Under the pieces are notes generated by a model that was not told the origin of the DNA, made no database searches, and worked only from the letters and a program-made list of their open reading frames with translations. 10,842 nucleotides of DNA. It comes from Acidaminobacter sp. GTDB lineage: Bacteria; Bacillota_A; Clostridia; Peptostreptococcales; Acidaminobacteraceae. The stretch covers positions 1-10,842 of the forward strand of contig WXFH01000437.1 of the NCBI GenBank assembly GCA_009881125.1. The letters are read 5' to 3'. Within the stretch, counting starts at the first letter, position 1. Every line of letters starts with the position of its first letter. Made by a program: the position numbers and the translations under genes. Positions 1 to 4,490 of this stretch are shown one piece after another.

Positions 1-214
1 AGTAGTACATTCCCAAAATAACTGTGTAATATAACATTGGATTATAAGCCTGAAATTTGCCTGCAGGGTAAACATTCTTTTGCACAGAAATTTCAAAATC
101 ACTGTATTGGTTCGTCAGTTTGCCTGTGTCGGTATTGGATTCTGATTCCATTTTAAACAAAATTACCGTGAAAAAGAATAGGGCGGGGTGAAATAGTTTC
201 GAATGAAGGGGCAT
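1..214 (-). CDS. Possible 5' part of a gene running off the left edge
   Basis: An open frame starts at ATG 214-212, just after an in-frame TGA, and stays open to the window edge (71 codons). The second in-frame ATG is at 151-149. From the first ATG the product has a hydrophobic N-terminal stretch around residues 10-20 (ALFFFTVILF), which could be a signal or membrane segment. A polar stretch follows (ESESNTDTGK), then a Tyr-rich part (YNPMLYYTVILGMYY). Neither ATG has a convincing Shine-Dalgarno sequence. I do not recognise the family. It lies downstream of a terminator-like hairpin and the left repeat copy, so it would need its own promoter, which I cannot see. It may be a real exported protein, a decayed fragment or chance. 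Confidence 0.33.
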   Translation of the reverse strand, partial: MPLHSKLFHPALFFFTVILFKMESESNTDTGKLTNQYSDFEISVQKNVYPAGKFQAYNPMLYYTVILGMYY

Positions 215-265
215 TAATCAGTGGATCAAAAGGCGATAGAGCGTTTTGAGGCGTGAAGTGACGAA

Positions 266-323
266 AATGACCATCGGCAGAGAAATGGCTCTTAGAGCCT
301 TAACATCTTTGCCGATGGTCATT
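266..323 (-). terminator. Nested hairpin with perfect 14-bp arms (motif copies A)
   Basis: AATGACCATCGGCA (266-279) and TGCCGATGGTCATT (310-323) are perfect inverted repeats. Between them lies a second perfect hairpin, GGCTC-TTA-GAGCC (287-299). Read on the minus strand, the outer stem ends in ATTTTCGTC, a weak U-run, so it may be a second-line terminator for transcripts from the lipoprotein side. The plus-strand side has no T-run. The right half recurs at 1233-1269, including a compensated inner hairpin. Confidence 0.5.
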
Positions 324-346
324 GGTCTATCCACCCTGGTACAAAT

Positions 347-394
347 AAAAACAGGGATCAGCCCCCTTGTTGGTGAGGTATGATCCCTGTTTTT
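347..394 (-). terminator. Intrinsic terminator-like hairpin in repeat copy 1
   Basis: AAAAACAGGGATCA (347-360) and TGATCCCTGTTTTT (381-394) are perfect 14-bp arms around a 20-base loop. On the minus strand the stem ends in TTTTTATTT, so it should stop transcription coming from the lipoprotein gene. On the plus strand it ends in five Ts and could also work. The same hairpin, with a weaker minus-strand U-run, is in copy 2. Confidence 0.7.
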
Positions 395-419
395 GCATCC
401 TGAATTGTAAATCAATTTC

Positions 420-495
420 ACAACTTCTGCGTCCCGTACCTGCGGCTGGCGCCTATCGCCCCCATCTGTGAAGATGTTGAAGTTGTTTTTGCCGC
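420..495 (-). ncRNA. Candidate structured RNA core, copy 1 (unknown class)
   Basis: On the minus strand an 8-bp closing stem, ACAACTTC (486-479) with GAAGTTGT (427-420), encloses two hairpins: CATCT-TCAC-AGATG (476-463) and GGCG-ATAGG-CGCC (460-448). GCGGC (495-491), outside the stem, can pair with GCCGC (446-442) inside it, which would be a pseudoknot. The terminator hairpin follows 26 bases later. I do not recognise the consensus of c-di-GMP-I, c-di-GMP-II, fluoride, ZTP or guanidine riboswitches. No promoter is clear. The fold was found by eye, and a conserved reading frame through the same bases is an alternative. Confidence 0.3.
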
Positions 496-583
496 AATCA
501 AGTATTTTCAGACTTTTCAAATTTATTTGACGTCACCATCCCGAAAAACGTTTCAGATACGGGGTACGGGAGTGTCATCTTTT

Positions 584-1084
584 TCACGGAACATCTTTTG
601 CCGGCACATACAGCTCATTTGCCAGCTCATAGAGCATGTCCCCGGTCGCGCCGTTCTCCACAGCAACGGAGTACATCAGACCCGGCACCGTGTCATACCA
701 CAGGCAGATGCCCTGCTCGCCTTCGATAAAACGCACCTCGCCGCTGCAGTAGCTCACTTCAACAGGCGTTACTGTCTTCCAGTCGTAATACATGCCCGAA
801 ATATCTTCAAACTGGGCCAATGGACGAATTCTATATGTCACTTCCGTCACACCTTGTGTAAACACCGCTTCAGCGACCGGACTCCCCTCTTCCATGTCGA
901 TGATATGGTACGCCACCTCCTCCGCGTCACTCGGGAGATTAAACGTGATGCCCAGCGTCTCGAGAATCTCCTCCGACGTCGACTCCTTGACAGGATTCGG
1001 AAGTTCCGGCTCAGCTTCCCTGACGCACCCGGGCGCCAGACAGGCCATTGTAAGCAGCAAAAGGATCATTAGACCTCTTTTCAT
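584..1084 (-). CDS. Small predicted lipoprotein, function unknown
   Basis: The 166-residue product starts with a short basic end (MKRG), a hydrophobic stretch (residues 5-17) and LAPGC, so Cys20 is the probable lipidated residue after signal peptidase II cleavage. Cys15 (TMAC) is a less likely alternative. The mature part is acidic and starts with a Glu/Pro-rich tether. It contains alternating strand-like segments such as EVTYRIRPL and YSVAVENG, suggesting a small, mostly beta domain held outside the membrane. The start is supported by AAGGAAGG nine bases upstream of ATG 1084; the ATG 10 bases further upstream (1094) hits a stop at once. A perfect TATAAT lies about 55 bases upstream, so it probably has its own promoter. 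It follows the GGDEF gene on the same strand by 190 bases. Whether it works with that enzyme is unknown. I recognise no family with confidence. Confidence 0.85.
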   Translation of the reverse strand: MKRGLMILLLLTMACLAPGCVREAEPELPNPVKESTSEEILETLGITFNLPSDAEEVAYHIIDMEEGSPVAEAVFTQGVTEVTYRIRPLAQFEDISGMYYDWKTVTPVEVSYCSGEVRFIEGEQGICLWYDTVPGLMYSVAVENGATGDMLYELANELYVPAKDVP

Positions 1085-1141
1085 GGCTTCATACCTTCCT
1101 TCAGGTTTCTCAAAGCCCGCGATCCTGTTCGAGCTATTATT

Positions 1142-1171
1142 ATTATACCCACTTCGCGCCTGGATAAAAAA
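1142..1171 (-). promoter_or_regulatory. Candidate sigma-A promoter of the lipoprotein gene
   Basis: The minus strand has a perfect TATAAT at 1147-1142. A T-rich -35 region (TTTTTA or similar, about 17 bases upstream) matches TTGACA poorly. The -10 lies about 55 bases before the lipoprotein start codon, a reasonable leader length. The call rests mainly on the -10. Confidence 0.45.
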
Positions 1172-1222
1172 GCCGCTTAAGACTAATCTAGGTGACAGTA
1201 TCCGTCACCATGAGATCAAGTC
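1166..1222 (-). terminator. Imperfect long hairpin followed by a T-run
   Basis: Three paired blocks stack with small bulges: GACT (1181-1184) with AGTC (1219-1222), ATCT (1186-1189) with AGAT (1213-1216), and GGTGAC (1191-1196) with GTCACC (1204-1209), around a 7-base loop. On the minus strand six Ts (1171-1166) follow about nine bases after the stem. That gap is long for an intrinsic terminator, so this may end GGDEF transcripts inefficiently or be an operator or leader structure for the lipoprotein gene. Confidence 0.4.
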
Positions 1223-1232
1223 GCTAATTCTT

Positions 1233-1269
1233 GGCCTTTAAAGCCTTAAATCTTTGCCGATGGTCATTT
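1233..1269 (-). repeat. Short hairpin plus TGACCATCGGC motif (copy B)
   Basis: This region matches the right half of the nested hairpin at 287-323: an inner hairpin, then CTTTGCCGATGGTCATT. The inner hairpin is kept although its bases change. On the minus strand GGCTC/GAGCC of copy A becomes GGCTT/AGGCC, one C-G to U-A swap and one U-A to U-G change. It starts six bases after the GGDEF stop codon, in its 3' untranslated region. The left arm of copy A is absent here. Confidence 0.65.
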
Positions 1270-1274
1270 TCAAT

Positions 1275-2651
1275 TCAATCTGACACTGCGAGAACCAAAT
1301 AATTATTCCTGCCTTCTTTCTTTACTTTGTACATTGCTTCGTCACTTACCGAAATAAGCTCATCAATGGTACGCCCGTTATCCGGAAAAATACTGATCCC
1401 AATACTTGCACCGACTTGACATCTATACTCATTTATCACGATAGGCTCTGATAAGCGTTCAACGAGCCGCGCTGAGATCTCACCAATTTGAACCCGATTG
1501 ACCTCTTTCAACAACACCAAAAATTCATCCCCGCCAATTCTTGCTGCCAGGTCACTCGATTTGATCTGATTGCTGATTTTGGCGGCAACAATTTTCAACA
1601 CCTCATCACCAATCTGGTGCCCATATTTATCATTGATGGATTTGAAATAGTCAAGATCAATGAACATGAGTGCAAAAGCGGTGTTTTCAGCACTTGCCTT
1701 ATGGATATAGGCTTCCGTTTCATGAATGAATCTGCTTCTATTTGACAAACCTGTAAGAGCGTCGTAATTGGCAAGTTGATTTAGCTTCATATTTTTCTCT
1801 TCCAGCAATTTTGTGTAATTATTGATTTGACCAAGCACGTCAAAGTACTCGTACTTTTCTTTGCTAAAATAACTGTACAAAACGCCTAAACCTATGACTA
1901 TATAACTCATCAAAAACAGGTTGTGTGCCAACCACCAATTTGCACTCCATGGCTTGGAAATCATGAAGATGATGACGGTTTCCATTATGAGACACAGACC
2001 TATGATGAATGAGAGGATCGTGATATTCTGCTTTGCTTTATAGGAATAGTAATATTTCAAGGCATTGATGCCTAAAAACTGCAACGTAGCCACTTTTATA
2101 AGGATTGCGAAATTTGTGTCTGTCAGGTCATCATTTTTGAATACTGGAAAGATTTCCGGATTCATCAACCCTTTATAACTCAGCACTGACAATAGAATCA
2201 GAAGTATGAGCAACATATAGCCATTGAACCATTTTTTGATTTCTTTCTTCTCTCCAAACAGATGATCCGGCATAAACATCATTGACGCGAGCCAAATTCT
2301 GCTCAAATCTCCAAACAACACAAAGACATTTATATTGATGACCGCACTGGCAAACTCAAACGGCTGCATAATGGTCATTTTGGGCGTAACCAACGCGTGA
2401 AAGGTGTAAAATACACCTACCCCTATAAACCCTATCGACAGGTAAAAGATCTTTTCAACTTTGCTTTTTCTGTACTCCAAATATGAAGCAGCCCCGACTA
2501 ATAAGGCGATGCCTGAGCTGAATGTCACGTAGTAGAAGTGCAAATCCGGTTTCATTATAAGTTCAGGGCTAAATTGATTCAAATTATAAATCAAGACTGG
2601 TACTAAAATTATCATTAAAGAGAAAAAGTTTAATCTTTTTTTAGTTAACAC
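1275..2651 (-). CDS. Multi-pass membrane diguanylate cyclase (GGDEF)
   Basis: Predicted to make c-di-GMP from two GTP. From GTG 2651 the product has 458 residues. The first 265 or so form about seven or eight hydrophobic segments, with a conserved-looking FHALVTPKM around residues 84-92. This resembles a MASE-type or 7TM sensory domain, but I cannot assign a named family. A short coiled linker leads into a GGDEF domain (about 290-455) with YDALTGLSNR, DLDYFKSIND and RIGGDEF (catalytic motif 373-377), all intact. The usual product-inhibition RxxD is KSSD here (364-367), so feedback inhibition may be weak. The start was chosen for AAGGAG eight bases upstream. The same frame runs back to an ATG at 2729, but that would translate across the repeat's TGACCATCGGC motif and has no good ribosome site. 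No clear promoter lies directly upstream, so readthrough from flagellin across repeat copy 2 is possible. Confidence 0.92.
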   Translation of the reverse strand: MLTKKRLNFFSLMIILVPVLIYNLNQFSPELIMKPDLHFYYVTFSSGIALLVGAASYLEYRKSKVEKIFYLSIGFIGVGVFYTFHALVTPKMTIMQPFEFASAVININVFVLFGDLSRIWLASMMFMPDHLFGEKKEIKKWFNGYMLLILLILLSVLSYKGLMNPEIFPVFKNDDLTDTNFAILIKVATLQFLGINALKYYYSYKAKQNITILSFIIGLCLIMETVIIFMISKPWSANWWLAHNLFLMSYIVIGLGVLYSYFSKEKYEYFDVLGQINNYTKLLEEKNMKLNQLANYDALTGLSNRSRFIHETEAYIHKASAENTAFALMFIDLDYFKSINDKYGHQIGDEVLKIVAAKISNQIKSSDLAARIGGDEFLVLLKEVNRVQIGEISARLVERLSEPIVINEYRCQVGASIGISIFPDNGRTIDELISVSDEAMYKVKKEGRNNYLVLAVSD

Positions 2652-2659
2652 TATATGCG

Positions 2660-2665
2660 CTCCTT
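2660..2665 (-). promoter_or_regulatory. Ribosome binding site deciding the GGDEF start
   Basis: AAGGAG on the minus strand, eight bases before GTG 2651. It supports the internal GTG over the in-frame ATG at 2729, which would add 26 residues without hydrophobic character. Confidence 0.75.
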
Positions 2666-2734
2666 GAGAGTTAAAGTGATTAAATGAGTCAAAACTCCGC
2701 CGATGGTCATTTTTCAAACCACCAGGCACATTTT

Positions 2735-2778
2735 AAACAGGGACCAGCCCTCATGTTGATGAGGATTGATCCCTGTTT
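2735..2778 (-). terminator. Terminator-like hairpin in repeat copy 2
   Basis: AAACAGGGA (2735-2743) pairs with TCCCTGTTT (2770-2778), extended by a G-U pair and further pairs on the minus-strand RNA only. The minus-strand U-run is short (TTTAAAATG), so readthrough into the GGDEF gene is likelier than at copy 1. On the plus strand five Ts follow. There is no other obvious terminator for flagellin. Confidence 0.55.
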
Positions 2779-2805
2779 TTGCATTGTAAATTGTAAATCA
2801 ATTTC

Positions 2806-2881
2806 ACAACTTCTTCGTCCCGTACCTGCGGCTGGCGCCTATCGCCCCCATCTGTGAAGATATTGAAGTTGTTTTTACCGC
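2806..2881 (-). ncRNA. Candidate structured RNA core, copy 2 (unknown class)
   Basis: The same fold as in copy 1 is possible on the minus strand: closing stem ACAACTTC (2872-2865) with GAAGTTGT (2813-2806), the two inner hairpins, and a pseudoknot between GCGGT (2881-2877) and GCCGC (2832-2828). Two changes relative to copy 1 fall in paired positions and give U-G pairs in this RNA but C-A mismatches on the other strand. Both are also silent third-base changes in the conserved reading frame, so they do not prove an RNA. A perfect TTGACA lies just upstream but no matching -10 is visible. Confidence 0.3.
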
Positions 2882-2946
2882 AATCAAGTATTTGCAGACT
2901 TTTCAAATTAATTTTATGTCAACGTTCCGAAAAATGTGCCTGGTAA

Positions 2947-2965
2947 GGGGGAGTCAGGGGGAGTC
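2947..2965. repeat. Short tandem direct repeat after flagellin
   Basis: GGGGGAGTC occurs twice with one base between (2947-2955 and 2957-2965), directly between the flagellin stop codon and the inverted repeat of copy 2. A perfect TATAAT (minus strand 2974-2969) sits beside it without a credible -35. Role unknown. Confidence 0.6.
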
Positions 2966-2975
2966 CAAATTATAC

Positions 2976-4085
2976 TTAGCCGAGAAGCTGGAGAACGCCT
3001 TGTGGCATTTGATTTGCTTGAGCCAACATTGCTGTTGCAGCTTGGTTAAGAATGTTGTTCTTAGTAAACTCCATCATTTCCTTAGCCATGTCTACATCTC
3101 TGATTCTTGACTCAGCAGCTGTCAGATTTTCAGAAGTAGTTGTTAGATTGTTTATAGTATGATCTAGTCTATTCTGTGTCGCACCAAGCTTGGACCGCTC
3201 CTCTGAAACTGTCTTGATTGCATTATCAATAGCTGAAATAGCCGCATCAGCACTTCCCTGAGTAGTAATATCTATACCTGAACCTTGAATGGAAATGGTC
3301 GAACCTGCATCAAAACCAGCTGCAGTAAATGTAGCCATAGATACACCCGTATCTTCAACAGACACAATACTTGTTCCTGTAGCTGCGTCATCAATAAGAC
3401 CAATGATTTTGCCTGAAGAGTCTGCTATTCCAAGTTCATAACTTGCTCCATAAGCAGCGTGTGCAGATACATCAACTACAGTATAATTTCCTGCATCCAA
3501 ACCATTTAATGCATCATTTGCGAAGTTAGGAACTGCAGTAGTTCCGTCTGCCTTAGTTGCTACTGTAGTTTCAGCTCCACCTACTCCAAGTTGAGCAGAA
3601 GTCATTTCTCCAAGCGAAATTTCAAGGTTCTGACCTGCATTAGACCCAATATGGAATTTAGCTTCAAATCCGCCTTTCAGAAGATCTTGACCATTAAATT
3701 GTGTGTTATTTGCAATTCTAGTGACTTCATTTGCCAACTGATCCATTTCATCTTGAATATTGCCTCTATCTTCAGCAGTGTTTGTATCATTGGCACTTTG
3801 AACAGCCAATTCTCTCATTCTATTTAAAATTGAATGAGTTTCATTTAATGCGCCTTCAGCAGTCTGAATGAGAGAAATACCATCTTGAGCATTTCTTACA
3901 GCCTGATTAAGCCCCTTAACCTGCCCTCTCATTTTCTCGGAGATAGCAAGTCCAGCAGCATCATCGCCAGCTTTGTTGATGCGAAGACCTGAAGATAACT
4001 TCTCAAGTGATTTTGATTGTGCTGATTGTGCACTAGATAATCTAGAATACGTGTTCATAGCCGAAATATTGTTGTTAATTCTCAT
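2976..4085 (-). CDS. Flagellin, 369 residues
   Basis: Structural subunit of the flagellar filament, exported through the flagellar type III apparatus and assembled outside the cell. The conserved N-terminal D0/D1 region is clear (MRINNNISAMNTYSRL, then LEKLSSGLRINKAGDDAAGL at 27-46), as is the C-terminal region (about 272-369, ending AQANQMPQGVLQLLG). RMRELAVQSAND at 89-100 matches the segment recognised by TLR5 in many flagellins. The middle (about 165-270) is short and Ala/Gly/Thr-rich, as in compact flagellins. There is no signal peptide, as expected. The start at 4085 has AGGGAGG upstream and begins with the family-typical MRINNN. The frame stays open to an ATG at 4226, but that lies upstream of the likely transcription start, so the 47 extra codons are not expected to be translated. 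No other flagellar gene is adjacent. The name could be hag or fliC; I leave the symbol open. Confidence 0.97.
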   Translation of the reverse strand: MRINNNISAMNTYSRLSSAQSAQSKSLEKLSSGLRINKAGDDAAGLAISEKMRGQVKGLNQAVRNAQDGISLIQTAEGALNETHSILNRMRELAVQSANDTNTAEDRGNIQDEMDQLANEVTRIANNTQFNGQDLLKGGFEAKFHIGSNAGQNLEISLGEMTSAQLGVGGAETTVATKADGTTAVPNFANDALNGLDAGNYTVVDVSAHAAYGASYELGIADSSGKIIGLIDDAATGTSIVSVEDTGVSMATFTAAGFDAGSTISIQGSGIDITTQGSADAAISAIDNAIKTVSEERSKLGATQNRLDHTINNLTTTSENLTAAESRIRDVDMAKEMMEFTKNNILNQAATAMLAQANQMPQGVLQLLG

Positions 4086-4091
4086 TGTTCT

Positions 4092-4207
4092 TTTCCTCCC
4101 TGAAAGTGGTTTTATTAACCCGCGAACATCCATTTTCGCAGATTTTGACTCCAGCCAACCTATGATCATCTCAGTCCGCTGTTTCGGATGCATTTTTTCA
4201 TCCTCAT
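4092..4207 (-). promoter_or_regulatory. Flagellin leader with CsrA-like GGA sites
   Basis: The leader of about 120 bases contains several GGA triplets on the minus strand. One sits in the loop of a hairpin with stem GCGAA/TTCGC (4122-4139, loop AATGGATG). Another lies within the ribosome binding site, in the loop of a weak CTTT/AAAG stem. A GGA in a hairpin loop upstream plus one over the ribosome site is the arrangement CsrA uses on the hag leader of Bacillus subtilis. No csrA or fliW is in the window, so the role is inferred. Confidence 0.4.
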
Positions 4208-4213
4208 GTTGTA

Positions 4214-4240
4214 TTAATCGGTTCAATTTTCATTTCGTTA
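4214..4240 (-). promoter_or_regulatory. Sigma-28 (SigD/FliA)-like flagellin promoter
   Basis: On the minus strand TAAC (4240-4237) is followed after 15 bases by CCGATTAA (4221-4214). This is close to the sigma-28 pattern TAAA-N15-GCCGATAA. It lies about 130 bases before the flagellin ATG, as expected for this promoter class. Mismatches are the last base of the -35 core, the missing leading G and one base in the -10. Confidence 0.6.
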
Positions 4241-4248
4241 ATAGCACT

Positions 4249-4490
4249 ACAGAATTTTTTTAGCTTTTTTCTTTTTTCTTTTGTATTTGCTTTCGCTTTT
4301 CCCTTTCCTTATTTCCCTCTTCTCCCCACACCACGAAAAAAGACCACACCATGCCAGCAACCCACTGACACAATGCAGCCTTAAAAGTTCTTTACCTTCT
4401 CGTCATTAACTTTCTGCAGCTTACGACTTCCATTGTAAACAACCCAATCCACTTTCTCCAACACACGTCCCTACATCACTTACTAAACCC
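4249..4490. other. Gene-free spacer with a long polypyrimidine/polypurine tract
   Basis: Between the GGDEF/HD-GYP stop and the flagellin promoter there is no credible gene. Bases 4253-4327 are almost all pyrimidine on the plus strand (purine on the minus strand), with several T6 runs (4255-4261, 4265-4270, 4272-4277). The remainder is poor in G on the plus strand. I see no convincing hairpin-plus-U terminator for the upstream gene. The A-runs directly upstream of the -35 could bend DNA or act as an UP-like element. Confidence 0.5.

Larger units (their letters stand above)
311..551 (-). repeat. Intergenic structured repeat, copy 1
   Basis: This is the left copy of an element repeated in the same orientation at 2699-2937. 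Over the 161-base core (391-551 against 2777-2937) I count 14 mismatches and no gaps, about 91% identity. Beyond the core, the terminator-like hairpin and the motif GCCGATGGTCATT are also shared, with slightly different spacing. It starts 32 bases after the lipoprotein stop codon. It contains no transposase or other recognisable gene. The element is called minus-strand because pairing between its arms is best conserved in that RNA. It could be a structured RNA, a MITE- or REP-like repeat, or a relic of a coding sequence. Confidence 0.85.
2699..2937 (-). repeat. Intergenic structured repeat, copy 2
   Basis: Right-hand copy of the element at 311-551, in the same orientation. It fills most of the space between the flagellin stop (2976) and the GGDEF start (2651). 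Shared parts, in minus-strand order: a 161-base core, a terminator-like hairpin, about 25 bases of looser similarity containing CCACC, and AATGACCATCGGC. Unlike copy 1 it is bounded by a perfect 14-bp inverted repeat, and the left arm of the final nested hairpin is missing. Its position makes it the 3' region of flagellin mRNA and the 5' leader of the GGDEF gene at once. Confidence 0.85.
2721..2944. repeat. Perfect 14-bp inverted repeats bounding copy 2
   Basis: ACCAGGCACATTTT (2721-2734) and AAAATGTGCCTGGT (2931-2944) are exact reverse complements enclosing the core and terminator. They resemble terminal inverted repeats of a small non-autonomous element, or a long closing stem in RNA. I see no clear target-site duplication next to them, and copy 1 lacks them. 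Confidence 0.75.

Noticed and set aside
218..520. A 100-residue open frame on the minus strand covering repeat copy 1
   Set aside because: It starts at a TTG without a ribosome site and runs through a perfect terminator hairpin and the nested hairpin. Only its first 45 or so codons are shared with copy 2. Not annotated as a gene; kept as an alternative reading of the repeat.
527..1241. Plus-strand open frames opposite the lipoprotein gene
   Set aside because: They are antisense to a well-supported lipoprotein with signal peptide and ribosome site, and their products have no recognisable domain.
1249..1267. GCCGATGG in the repeated motif as sigma-28 -10 elements
   Set aside because: It resembles GCCGATAA, but there is no TAAA at the required 15-base distance in any copy, and most copies point away from the genes.
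2651..2729. Longer N-terminus for the GGDEF protein, starting at ATG 2729
   Set aside because: It would translate the repeat's TGACCATCGGC motif and has no good ribosome site, whereas GTG 2651 has AAGGAG at proper distance.
2777..2937. A known c-di-GMP riboswitch (class I or II) upstream of the GGDEF gene
   Set aside because: The context is suggestive, but I cannot find the class I core (such as GGACGCAAAGCC) or the class II conserved segments. The class stays unknown.
2961..2990. A sigma-A promoter right after the flagellin stop codon (TATAAT at 2974-2969)
   Set aside because: No credible -35 lies 16-18 bases upstream. TTGACA at 2917-2912 likewise has no -10. Both are left unannotated.
4086..4226. 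47-residue N-terminal extension of flagellin
   Set aside because: The ATG at 4226 falls between the -35 and -10 of the sigma-28-like promoter, so it is not in the mRNA. The family start MRINNN at 4085 has a strong ribosome site.
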